Positions 18,405 to 25,949 of a DNA stretch of 47,829 nucleotides are shown piece by piece. The number at the start of each line of letters is the position of its first letter. Position 1 is the first letter of the stretch. A program made the position numbers and the translations under genes. The notes under the pieces are model-generated. The model was not told where the DNA came from, did not search any database, and saw only the letters and a list, made by a program, of their open reading frames with translations. Origin of the DNA: Candidatus Omnitrophota bacterium. GTDB taxonomy: Bacteria; Omnitrophota; Gorgyraeia; Zapsychrales; Fredricksoniimonadaceae. Where the stretch lies: NCBI GenBank assembly GCA_015232565.1, contig JADFZK010000020.1:1-47829 (forward strand), written 5' to 3'.

Positions 18405-18432
18405 ATTTTAGCAGGTCAGATATAAAGTACAA
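18405..18432 (-). promoter_or_regulatory. htpG promoter
   Basis: Minus-strand TTGTAC (18427-18432), 16-bp spacer, TAAAAT (18405-18410), 38 nt before the htpG ATG. No CIRCE-type inverted repeat is seen, so heat control by HrcA is not apparent. Confidence 0.6.
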
Positions 18433-18437
18433 GCACA

Positions 18438-18475
18438 CAAAAATCCCGCCGCAAGTGCTTGACATACGGCGGGAT
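18438..18475 (-). terminator. Rho-independent terminator of the cysK transcript
   Basis: ATCCCGCCG and CGGCGGGAT form a 9-bp stem (18443-18451 with 18467-18475) around a 15-nt loop, followed on the minus strand by a run of five T. It ends the transcript of the cysteine synthase gene and the small ORF behind it. Confidence 0.85.
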
Positions 18476-18513
18476 AACTACTTACAGCAATCACGAGCCT
18501 TTTTGCGTCCTGC

Positions 18514-18588
18514 TCAGGACATTCTACTACAGCCGGACTTGCAATGGGCTACCCGGCGAAGCAGCCAGCGGGTGTAAACTTTTTGCAT
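18514..18588 (-). CDS. Small Cys-containing ORF downstream of cysK
   Basis: A 24-codon ORF with GGAGG 5 nt before its ATG. It encodes a basic peptide with a 'HCKSGC' motif and five Arg/Lys in the first half. It lies between the cysteine synthase stop and the terminator at 18438-18475, so it is on that transcript. I do not recognise it. The strong ribosome-binding site and the Cys pair beside a cysteine-synthesis gene are the only support. Confidence 0.4.
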   Translation of the reverse strand: MQKVYTRWLLRRVAHCKSGCSRMS

Positions 18589-18667
18589 AAACGCCTCCAT
18601 GGTTTGAATGTTTAACTTACATACCAAGGTTTAGTCAACTATACCGGCCAATCCTTGCAAAGTATTT

Positions 18668-19627
18668 TTATCCGCCGATCCCTTCGAAAAGAACGGTGGA
18701 AAGATACCGCTCACCGGAATCCGGCAATATGACCACTATAGTTTTATCGGCAAATTCGGCCAGGGCCGCCAACCGCAAAGCCACCGCCACGGCCGCACCG
18801 CAAGAGATCCCGCACAATATACCCTCTTCCCGAGCCAGCCTTCGAGCAAAATCGACGGCTTCTGCGCTGTCCACCAGCTCCACCCGATCGATCAACGAAA
18901 GATCCAAAGTGTCGGGAATAAACCCGGCGCCGATGCCCTGGATCTTGTGCGGCCCGGGCTTAAGCTCCTGCCCGGCCAGCTTTTGCGTAATAACCGGGCT
19001 TTCACTGGGTTCCACCGCTACCGAAATGATCTTTTTGCCCTTACTTTTCTTAATATAACGGGACACTCCGCTGATAGTTCCGCCCGTACCTACCCCCGCG
19101 ACCAAAACATCAATTGCCCCCTGGGTATCCTCCCAGATCTCCGGGCCAGTGGTCTTTTCATGGATCGCCGGGTTAGCCGGATTCTTAAACTGCTGAGGCA
19201 GGAAATATTTCAGAGGCTCGGCAGCTGCCAACTCTTCCGCTCGCTTAATAGCGCCTTTCATGCCTTCCACTCCCGGGGTTAAAAGCAAATTCGCCCCGAA
19301 CGCGGCCAGGACCCGGCGCCGCTCAAGGCTCATGGTCTCCGGCATGGTAAGCGTTAATTTATACCCGCGGGCCGCGGCCACATAAGCCAGCGCAATGCCC
19401 GTATTACCGGATGTAGGCTCAATGATCTCGACCCCCGGCTTTAACACGCCGCGTTTCTCCGCGTCCCAGATCATCGCCGCACCAATACGGCATTTTACCG
19501 AGTACGCCGGATTGCGCCCCTCGATCTTCACCAAAACCTTGGCTTTAAGCCCTTTGGTAAGATGGTTTAACCGCACCAGCGGTGTATGCCCGATGGACTC
19601 GGCGTTGTCTTTATATACCTGCGACAT
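18668..19627 (-). CDS. cysK: Cysteine synthase (O-acetylserine sulfhydrylase)
   Basis: A PLP enzyme making cysteine from O-acetylserine and sulfide. The 319-residue product has the PLP lysine in '[11 protein letters not shown]' (Lys45), the substrate loop '[12 protein letters not shown]' (70-81) and the phosphate-binding '[14 protein letters not shown]'. Near the C-terminus '[15 protein letters not shown]' is typical. Length is normal. GGAGG lies 5 nt before the ATG. It stands alone apart from the small ORF downstream, and no serine acetyltransferase gene is nearby. The closely related CysM or a cystathionine synthase is less likely. Confidence 0.93.
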   Translation of the reverse strand: MSQVYKDNAESIGHTPLVRLNHLTKGLKAKVLVKIEGRNPAYSVKCRIGAAMIWDAEKRGVLKPGVEIIEPTSGNTGIALAYVAAARGYKLTLTMPETMSLERRRVLAAFGANLLLTPGVEGMKGAIKRAEELAAAEPLKYFLPQQFKNPANPAIHEKTTGPEIWEDTQGAIDVLVAGVGTGGTISGVSRYIKKSKGKKIISVAVEPSESPVITQKLAGQELKPGPHKIQGIGAGFIPDTLDLSLIDRVELVDSAEAVDFARRLAREEGILCGISCGAAVAVALRLAALAEFADKTIVVILPDSGERYLSTVLFEGIGG

Positions 19628-19704
19628 AGGTTCCTCCAGTATCAGTTAATGACCGTTTACATTACTGTACGACAAAACCCGGGTAAAAGCAACCTCCTCA
19701 CTCC

Positions 19705-19732
19705 TTGACAATCGCCCGGCAACGCTTATAAT
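19705..19732 (+). promoter_or_regulatory. Promoter of the glycosyltransferase gene
   Basis: TTGACA (19705-19710), 16-bp spacer, TATAAT (19727-19732), a perfect sigma-70-type match with the same 16-bp spacing as the promoter at 10018. The start codon is 48 nt downstream. Confidence 0.85.
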
Positions 19733-19780
19733 TTTGTAACGCTTGCAATCACTTAACATTCAGCCAAGAGGAATTCGCCC

Positions 19781-20485
19781 ATGAAAGTCACGCTCGTCAT
19801 TCCGGTTCTCAATGAGATCACAGGCATGAAAGCCATTATGCCGCAGATCAAAAAAGAATGGGTGGATCAGATCCTCTTCATCGACGGGCAATCTACCGAC
19901 GGCACCATTGAATACCTCAAGGAGAACGGTTACGAATACGTGGTCCAGCAAAAGAAGGGCATGCGCAACGCCTACATGGAAGCCCTGCCTTACATAAAGG
20001 GCGATGTCATCCTGACCTTCAGCCCGGACGGCAATTCGGTCTCCGAACTGATCCCGGCCTGCGTAGCCAAAATGAAAGAAGGCTACGACATGGTGATAGT
20101 TTCGCGCTACGCTCCGGGAGCCAAAAGCCTGGACGACGATATCATAACCGGTTTCGGCAACTGGCTGTTCCGCACCCTTATCAGCATCTGCTTCGGGCAT
20201 CGTTACCATGACCCGATGGTGATCTACCGCGCTTACCGCAAAGACCTCATCCAGCAACTCGACCTCGACAAAGACAGCAGTTACGAGAAAGAAGAGAAGC
20301 TCTTCAACACCAATGTAAGCTGGGAGCCCTTGCTGTCGATCCGCGCGGCCAAACGCAAACTGAAGATAGCGGAAATACCGGGCGATGAACCGGCACGTAT
20401 CGGCGGGGAACGCAAACTGCAGATCTGGCGCTGGGGATCGGTGTTCATGTACCAGATCATCCGCGAATTGTTCGTCTGGAAATAA
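19781..20485 (+). CDS. Family 2 glycosyltransferase (DPM/DPG-synthase-like)
   Basis: A 234-residue GT-A fold enzyme. 'VTLVIPVLNE' opens the nucleotide-binding fold and 'FIDGQSTDGT' follows. The metal-binding position is 'FSPDGNS' (80-86), a variant of DxD that I know from the dolichol-phosphate-mannose-synthase-like group. No membrane segment is evident. It probably transfers a sugar from a nucleotide sugar to a lipid or polysaccharide precursor. GAGG precedes the ATG. It is a single gene under a strong promoter, and its stop codon abuts the stop of the convergent gene in the palindrome GAAATAATTATTTC. Confidence 0.88.
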   Translation: MKVTLVIPVLNEITGMKAIMPQIKKEWVDQILFIDGQSTDGTIEYLKENGYEYVVQQKKGMRNAYMEALPYIKGDVILTFSPDGNSVSELIPACVAKMKEGYDMVIVSRYAPGAKSLDDDIITGFGNWLFRTLISICFGHRYHDPMVIYRAYRKDLIQQLDLDKDSSYEKEEKLFNTNVSWEPLLSIRAAKRKLKIAEIPGDEPARIGGERKLQIWRWGSVFMYQIIRELFVWK

Positions 20486-20938
20486 TTATTTCTCGTGGCC
20501 GCGGCCGTAGAGTTCTATGGAAGAAAAGATATATTCTTCCGGCAGGCCGCAATCCCGGGCGCCCTGGATCATGCGCTTAAGGTATTCGTGCGAAGGCATA
20601 CCATCCACCAAAGCTTCGTGAAAATACACGTTAGCTTTAACGTTCGGTAGTAACCCCGGCCTTCTGATATCAAACAAAACCCGGCTGGAATGACGAGGAT
20701 GGTCGTGGTCATCATCCAGCACCTTTAGGTGTTCCTCGTTTATTTCGAACAACCCGCCGCAGACCGCATCGTCATGGGAACGCTCCAGGTTGACGATAGC
20801 CCCGCCGGTATCCGGACAAAACCCGTCAAAAATCAGCATATAGCCGGAAAGCTCACCCTCCCCGATAAACTTGATGCCCGGGCACAGCGCAAATAACAAG
20901 GCATGGTTCATATGTGCGCCATAAGCAAAAAAATACAT
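20486..20938 (-). CDS. Gamma-glutamylcyclotransferase-like (AIG2-like) protein
   Basis: A 150-residue protein with the fold signature 'YFFAYGAHM' at the N-terminus (usual form Y-F-A-Y-G-S-N-M) and a second block 'LKVLDDDHDHP'. In active family members this block reads L-D-x-x-E-G, with a catalytic Glu. Here the corresponding residue appears to be His78, so classical cyclotransferase activity is doubtful. GGAG lies 5 nt before the ATG. It follows the coiled-coil gene's stop side by side in one direction and ends stop-to-stop against the glycosyltransferase gene. Confidence 0.75.
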   Translation of the reverse strand: MYFFAYGAHMNHALLFALCPGIKFIGEGELSGYMLIFDGFCPDTGGAIVNLERSHDDAVCGGLFEINEEHLKVLDDDHDHPRHSSRVLFDIRRPGLLPNVKANVYFHEALVDGMPSHEYLKRMIQGARDCGLPEEYIFSSIELYGRGHEK

Positions 20939-20950
20939 GCGGCTCCGATC

Positions 20951-21277
20951 TTATTGCAGAGATTTACGGGGAGGCACCGGTTCAAGGTGCAAAGACTTGT
21001 CCTTAACTGCTAACGGCAAGGTGAACTCGGCTAACTTTTCTTGCAATTGATGGTTCTGGGCCTCGAGCTTGCGGATATAGTGTTCCTTCTCCCGCAATTC
21101 ATCTTCCAGGCGCTGGTTGCGGGCCTTAGCCTCACCCAGATACCACTCCGATTCATGCCAGCTTTTCTCCAGCTCCAGAATGCGCCCGGAATTACTCCGC
21201 AGGGTTTCCACCGCCTGCTCCAGATCGCCGATCAACAACTGTTTTTCCTGATCCGCCCGATTTTTGGCATTATCCAT
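20951..21277 (-). CDS. Small coiled-coil protein
   Basis: A 108-residue soluble protein, almost entirely a Glu/Lys/Gln/Leu-rich coiled coil (residues about 8-88), ending in a short Pro-rich tail ('LEPVPPRKS'). Two candidate starts exist. AGGAGG stands directly against the first ATG (21283) but 6 nt before the second (21277), so I use the second. It is 12 bp upstream of the cyclotransferase-like gene and probably co-transcribed with it. Function unknown. Confidence 0.65.
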   Translation of the reverse strand: MDNAKNRADQEKQLLIGDLEQAVETLRSNSGRILELEKSWHESEWYLGEAKARNQRLEDELREKEHYIRKLEAQNHQLQEKLAEFTLPLAVKDKSLHLEPVPPRKSLQ

Positions 21278-21331
21278 GAACATCCTCCTGAAACGTTAAG
21301 CCGACTGTTTATTGTACCATTGATCAGCCGG

Positions 21332-22366
21332 CTAAGGCGCGAGATATCTGGAATAATTACGGCTGGCTTTCTTCAGCAGGCGCCCCTGGCCGTCGTCCAC
21401 CAGAACCATGCCGGCATAACCATCACCCAGGTCGTCAATAAGCGCCAGGCCTTTTACCGGATCCAGCAAACACAAGGCCGTGGACCAGAAATCCGAGAAC
21501 TCGGTGCTGGGCGCAATTATCGTTACGCTCACGATCTCGTTGCGCGGGAATCCGGTTTTAGGGCTGATGATATGCGAATATCTTTTATCTCCGATAAGGT
21601 AGAAATGCTCATAATTCCCGGAAGTGGTGACTGATGTATTCTCCAGCGCCAGCACATCCACCAGCCGGGCGCCAGCGGGGTCTTGCGGGTCCTTCACCCC
21701 CACCCGCCAGGGCTGGCCGCCGCAATTCTTTCCTCCGGCATAAAGTTCGCCTGTGGTGTCGGTAAGAAAATTGGCTAACCCGTGCGCGCGCAATATCCGC
21801 GCCGCTTCATCGCCGGCAAAACCGTCAGCAATGCTGTTAATAGAAAGTTTCGTGCGCGGATTAAGCAAGCGCACCTGGTTCCGGGGCAGCAGTTCAAACT
21901 TGTCCGGTCCGATAGCGCCCTGCGCCAGGCGGATCTGCTCGGAAGTGGGTAAAACGTTTTTCTTTTCGCCGTCCTTCCAAAGCTTTAACAAAGGATAAAT
22001 AGTGATATCAAACTCGCCGAGCGAAGCCTGGTTGTAGTAAACAGCATCCTTGATCAACAGCCAGGTATCCGCGCCCACCGTTACCGGATCGGGATACGAA
22101 CGGTTAATGCGGTTCAGATCACTTTGCGGGTCGTAAACACTAAGGCGCCAGTGAATATCGGCCAGGCGCGCCCAGATCTCGTCGACCGCCTGCCGCAAGG
22201 CTTCTTCCTGGCCATCGGCATAACAAACATCCAGGCGCACCGAACTGCTAAAAAATTCACCCGTACGAGTGAACTTCTTTAAAGGCGCCGGCCCAGGCCG
22301 CGAACACCCCCCAGCCGCCAGTAGCAAAATCATAAACAACACAAGAATGTTTCTACCCATATGCAC
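21332..22366 (-). CDS. apbE: FAD:protein FMN transferase ApbE
   Basis: A periplasmic lipoprotein that links FMN to Thr residues of NqrB and NqrC. The 344-residue product starts with a lipoprotein signal whose lipobox is 'LAAGGC' (Cys about 21). It carries the family blocks 'LSINSIADGFAGDEAARIL', 'DTTGELYAGGKN', 'TTSGNYE' and 'YSHIISPKTGFP'. Length is normal. The first codon may be GTG (22366) or the ATG two codons later. It lies beside nqrM and the nqr operon but as its own unit, 294 bp beyond nqrF. Both FMN-acceptor motifs it should act on are present in the window. Confidence 0.93.
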   Translation of the reverse strand: MHMGRNILVLFMILLLAAGGCSRPGPAPLKKFTRTGEFFSSSVRLDVCYADGQEEALRQAVDEIWARLADIHWRLSVYDPQSDLNRINRSYPDPVTVGADTWLLIKDAVYYNQASLGEFDITIYPLLKLWKDGEKKNVLPTSEQIRLAQGAIGPDKFELLPRNQVRLLNPRTKLSINSIADGFAGDEAARILRAHGLANFLTDTTGELYAGGKNCGGQPWRVGVKDPQDPAGARLVDVLALENTSVTTSGNYEHFYLIGDKRYSHIISPKTGFPRNEIVSVTIIAPSTEFSDFWSTALCLLDPVKGLALIDDLGDGYAGMVLVDDGQGRLLKKASRNYSRYLAP

Positions 22367-22391
22367 ACATGCCCTTACTTATATTTCAGCC

Positions 22392-22419
22392 TTGCCGTTC
22401 CTTATAATGAAGCTATAAT
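22392..22419 (+). promoter_or_regulatory. Promoter of the nqrM-like gene (leaderless)
   Basis: TTGCCG (22392-22397), 16-bp spacer, TATAAT (22414-22419). The ATG is at 22426, six bases after the -10 box, so transcription should start at or next to the ATG. No Shine-Dalgarno sequence is present. Confidence 0.65.
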
Positions 22420-22425
22420 AAAATC

Positions 22426-22629
22426 ATGACTTTCTTGGGGACACTGATAGTTTTTCTGGCATTCTTCGCTTTGGTGGGCATTGGCGTGTTCCTTACCAAA
22501 CGGACCTTCCGGGGGTGTTCCTGCACGAACAACATGAACGATCTTTCCTGTTGCAAGAAAGATAACTGCCATCAGGACTGCGCCGAAACAGCTCCCACTG
22601 AATCACAGCCCAGGAACGACCAGCCTTAA
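22426..22629 (+). CDS. NqrM-like small membrane protein (NQR maturation)
   Basis: A 67-residue protein with one N-terminal membrane span (residues 3-23) followed by a Cys-rich stretch: 'FRGCSCTNNMNDLSCCKKDNC' carries six Cys in about 20 residues. The layout (one span, then conserved Cys) matches NqrM/DUF539, which is needed to insert the iron centre between NqrD and NqrE. The standard NqrM motif is shorter and has 'GSCGG'. This version has more Cys, so the call is by layout and position next to nqrF and apbE. It is transcribed toward nqrF, with a 31-bp gap between the stops. Confidence 0.75.
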   Translation: MTFLGTLIVFLAFFALVGIGVFLTKRTFRGCSCTNNMNDLSCCKKDNCHQDCAETAPTESQPRNDQP

Positions 22630-22660
22630 AAATCCGCCAACCCACCCCGCCGGGCCATTA

Positions 22661-23893
22661 TCAACCAAAACTGTCGAAAGCGATCATCTTTCTTGGCACT
22701 CCCAGTGAATCGAGCATTTTGGTTACGGCTTCGATCATCATTGGCGGGCCGCACAGGTAATACTCGCATTCCTCGGGCTCGGGATGGTTCTTGAGATAAT
22801 TCTCGTACAAAGCATTATGAATAAAGCCGGTCATACCGGTCCATTTATCCTCCGGCAAAGCATCCGACAAAGCCACGTTGTATTTAAAATTCGGAAACTC
22901 TTTCTCGATAGCCGCAAAATCCTCGGTATAGAACATTTCCCTCCGGGAACGCGCGCCGTACCAGAAACTCACCTTGCGATCCGTCTTTAAAGTGCGGAAC
23001 AAATGGAACAAATGACTGCGCATGGGCGCCATCCCCGCACCGCCGCCAATGTAGATCATTTCCCGCCGGCTGTTCTCCTTGATGAAGAATTCGCCATAAG
23101 GCCCGCTGATGGTTACTTTATCGCCGGGCTTAAGATTGAAAATATACGATGACGACTTGCCCGGAGGCAGGCTCATTTTTTGTGCTGGCGGGGTGGCAAT
23201 ACGCACATTAAGCATGACTATGCCATTCTCCGCCGGATGGCTGGCCATGGAATATGCGCGGAACAGCGGCTCTTCATTGCGGCTTTTCAGGCCCCAAAGC
23301 TTGAAATTGTCCCAATCCGTGCGGAACTGCCCGGGAATATCAAATCCCAGAAACGCGATATTATATCTGGGGATATCGATCTGGATATAGCCACCCGCCT
23401 TGAAGACCAAAGCCTGCCCGGCCGGAAGCTCCAGCACCAGCTCCTTGATAAAAGTAGCCACACTGCGATTGGACCGCACGGTACATTCGAACTTCTTGAT
23501 GTTAAAAACCTCTTCCGGTACCTGCACCTTGATATCGCCGCGGATCTTGACCTGGCAAGCCAGGCGGTAATGCTCTTTTTTTTGCTCCCGGGTCAGGTGC
23601 CCCACCTCGGTCAACAAAGGCTCCCCGCCGCCCTCGGTAACCCGGCATTTGCACAAACCGCATTTGCCTTCTCCGCCGCAGGCCGCCGGCAGGAAGATGT
23701 TGTTGGCGCCCAGGACCTTTAAAAGATTGTCTCCGGTAGACACCCGGATCGGCTTGGCCGCATCGTTCAAAGTAAGGTCACAGGGGCCCGGCTTGACCAC
23801 CACCGCCTCAAAGATGGTCAACAAAGCCACCAGGAAAAGGATAATGCCGGTGAAAACAGCCATGCAGATAAGAACGAAGAAAAGAAAAGGCAT
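22661..23893 (-). CDS. nqrF: Na+-NQR subunit F
   Basis: The NADH-oxidising subunit. The 410-residue protein has one N-terminal membrane span (4-28). The [2Fe-2S] ferredoxin domain has ligands Cys72, Cys78, Cys81 and Cys113 ('ACGGEGKCGLCKC'). The FAD/NADH reductase domain has 'RAYSMAS', 'GPYGEFFI' and 'GGGAGMAPMRSH'. Electrons go from NADH via FAD and the cluster to NqrD/E and NqrB/C. It is the last gene of the nqrABCDEF operon. Confidence 0.96.
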   Translation of the reverse strand: MPFLFFVLICMAVFTGIILFLVALLTIFEAVVVKPGPCDLTLNDAAKPIRVSTGDNLLKVLGANNIFLPAACGGEGKCGLCKCRVTEGGGEPLLTEVGHLTREQKKEHYRLACQVKIRGDIKVQVPEEVFNIKKFECTVRSNRSVATFIKELVLELPAGQALVFKAGGYIQIDIPRYNIAFLGFDIPGQFRTDWDNFKLWGLKSRNEEPLFRAYSMASHPAENGIVMLNVRIATPPAQKMSLPPGKSSSYIFNLKPGDKVTISGPYGEFFIKENSRREMIYIGGGAGMAPMRSHLFHLFRTLKTDRKVSFWYGARSRREMFYTEDFAAIEKEFPNFKYNVALSDALPEDKWTGMTGFIHNALYENYLKNHPEPEECEYYLCGPPMMIEAVTKMLDSLGVPRKMIAFDSFG

Positions 23894-23929
23894 AAAGTCT
23901 GGATCAACCCGCTTTAATATTGTTACTGC

Positions 23930-24538
23930 TCAAAGGCTTATTCCGGAGAAACACATGAAACCGAGCGCCATCAACCCGGTAATTATCATCGCAATACCGC
24001 CGCCCCGCAGGGAACCGGGAATATTCGAGTAACCCAAACGTTTGCGGATGGTCGCCAGCGCCACAATGGCCAGCGCCCAGCCGGTGCCGGACCCAAAGCC
24101 CCACACCAGCGATTCCGCCAGGGTATATTCCCGCTGGTCCATAAAGAACGCCGCGCCGAGGATCGCACAATTCACCACGATCAGGGGCAGGAAAATGCCA
24201 AGCTTGTTATACAACGGCGGGCTGACTTTCTCGACGATCATCTCGGTGAGCTGATTGACCGCGGCAATAACAGCGATAAAAGTTATGAAGATCAAGAACG
24301 AAAGGTCCAGCCCCGGCAGGCCCGCCCAGCTCATGGCCCCTTTTTTAAGGAAGAAATGTTTTACCGCCCAGCAGGCCGGAGTGCAAACGGTAGAAATAAA
24401 AACCACCGCGGCACCCATACCCAGGGCCGCATCGGTCCTTTTGGAACAGCCCAGGAAAGAACACATGCCCAGAAAATAAACCAGCAGGATGTTCTCGATA
24501 AAAATACTTTTTACCAGCAGGTTAACATAATAGATCAT
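23930..24538 (-). CDS. nqrE: Na+-NQR subunit E
   Basis: A 202-residue integral membrane subunit with six hydrophobic spans. Cys26 in 'GMCSFLGCS' is one of the ligands of the iron centre shared with NqrD; the second conserved Cys region is in 'VVNCAILGAAFF'. The start overlaps the nqrD stop by one base (TAATG). Confidence 0.95.
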   Translation of the reverse strand: MIYYVNLLVKSIFIENILLVYFLGMCSFLGCSKRTDAALGMGAAVVFISTVCTPACWAVKHFFLKKGAMSWAGLPGLDLSFLIFITFIAVIAAVNQLTEMIVEKVSPPLYNKLGIFLPLIVVNCAILGAAFFMDQREYTLAESLVWGFGSGTGWALAIVALATIRKRLGYSNIPGSLRGGGIAMIITGLMALGFMCFSGISL

Positions 24539-25212
24539 TACTTGCCCTCAACATACTTGGCGATAGTGCGATGGCCCCAGATCAAAAGCCCCAAAACAAA
24601 GAACGCGCCCGGCGAAAGTAACATCAGCCCGTTGTTGGAGTAACCCTGTTCGTAAAAAGAACCCGGGATAACATGGAACCCCAATAATGTGCCCGAACCC
24701 AGTATTTCCCTTAATGATGAAACCACGATCAAGGCCAGGCCGTAACCCATGGCGTTACCTGTGCCATCCAGGAAAGACTTCCACGGAGGGTTATGCATGG
24801 CAAAACCTTCCAGCCGCGCCACCACTAACGTATTAGTGATGATCAAACCGATAAACACGGTAAGCTGTTTCCATATGGGATAAAAATAGGCTTTCAGCAC
24901 CAGATCCAGGGTAATTACAAACGTGGATACCACCGCCATCTGCACGATAATCCGGATCCTGGGTGGAATATGATTACGCAGGGCCGAGATGATGGCCTCC
25001 GAGAAACCCTGCACAAAAATAAGCCCCAGCGACATCACCAGCGCGGTACTAACATTGGTAGTCACCGCCAAAGCCGAGCAAATACCCATCACCTGATAGG
25101 TAATAGGATTATTATCCCACAAACCGTCGCGGAAGATCTTTTGATTAGCCCGGCCGAAGAGGATCTCCTTGATCACCGGTGTATTTTGCTCCGCTGGCAC
25201 AGACATAGGCAT
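24538..25212 (-). CDS. nqrD: Na+-NQR subunit D
   Basis: A 224-residue membrane subunit, homologous to NqrE with inverted topology. 'VMGICSALAVT' contains the conserved Cys45, and a second conserved region follows near 'LIITNTLVVARLEGFA'. A short soluble N-terminal extension ('MPMSVPAEQNTPV') precedes the core. It is coupled to nqrE by a one-base overlap and lies 6 bp after nqrC. Confidence 0.95.
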   Translation of the reverse strand: MPMSVPAEQNTPVIKEILFGRANQKIFRDGLWDNNPITYQVMGICSALAVTTNVSTALVMSLGLIFVQGFSEAIISALRNHIPPRIRIIVQMAVVSTFVITLDLVLKAYFYPIWKQLTVFIGLIITNTLVVARLEGFAMHNPPWKSFLDGTGNAMGYGLALIVVSSLREILGSGTLLGFHVIPGSFYEQGYSNNGLMLLSPGAFFVLGLLIWGHRTIAKYVEGK

Positions 25213-25218
25213 GGCCCT

Positions 25219-25932
25219 TTAAATTTTTCTTAATTTGCTAAAGAAAGGCTCGTAAGTTTTGATCCACTTATCCAGCAGAGACGTAACTCCCTTTCCGGTA
25301 AGCGTGGCCGCCGTAATGCCATCCACGTAATGCTCGGCCATTTCGCCCTCAAAAAAGTCTTTTACTTTGCCCTTAACCAGCGCGATCGGCATGACCTTGC
25401 GCTCTTTTAGCGACCAGATCTTTTTACCCTTGAAATTATTCTGGAACCAGTCTTTTTCTATTTCCGCACCCAGGCCGGGAGTCTCGCCTTCTTTATAAAA
25501 CGTAATACCCCGCACCGTGATCGCATCGGGTTCTATAGCCAGATAACCATACATCGTAGACCATAAGCCAAAGCCATAGATCGGATAAGCATAAGAAATT
25601 ATCCGGCCATTATCCTTGTAAATGTAGAGCGGGTACAGCCCCGTCATTCCGTCCTTGATATCCAAAGGTTTCTTGCCGGCAACCACATTTCCCTGAGCAT
25701 CAATGACCAGTTCTTCGATCTTGTTGCGGTAAATACTGATATATTCCTGATTCGATAAATTTCCCGGTAAAGGCTCTTTCAGACAAACGGCCTTCAGGAT
25801 ATTGCGCTTGACCTCAACGTCAGCGTTCATCTCGATCCGCGGGCGCAGGCCCTCGTAAAAAGAAGAAAGCATAACACTGCAAACTATGCAGACAATAAAC
25901 GTAAAGATGAATGTTTGCCGGTACCCTTTCAC
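25219..25932 (-). CDS. nqrC: Na+-NQR subunit C
   Basis: A 237-residue protein with one N-terminal membrane span (8-26) and a periplasmic FMN-binding domain. The FMN-acceptor motif is 'DGITAATLTGKGV'. By alignment with the usual D-G-x-S-G-A-T the FMN-bearing residue is Thr210. The common S-G-A-T is T-A-A-T here. 'TPGLGAEIE' is also conserved. It lies between nqrB and nqrD with gaps of 17 and 6 bp. Confidence 0.95.
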   Translation of the reverse strand: MKGYRQTFIFTFIVCIVCSVMLSSFYEGLRPRIEMNADVEVKRNILKAVCLKEPLPGNLSNQEYISIYRNKIEELVIDAQGNVVAGKKPLDIKDGMTGLYPLYIYKDNGRIISYAYPIYGFGLWSTMYGYLAIEPDAITVRGITFYKEGETPGLGAEIEKDWFQNNFKGKKIWSLKERKVMPIALVKGKVKDFFEGEMAEHYVDGITAATLTGKGVTSLLDKWIKTYEPFFSKLRKI

Positions 25933-25949
25933 TCGCCGAACCTTTCTTC

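Noticed and set aside
18367..18465. N-terminal extension of htpG by 33 codons
   Set aside because: It would run through the htpG promoter and the cysK terminator; the ATG at 18366 has a strong ribosome-binding site and fits the family.
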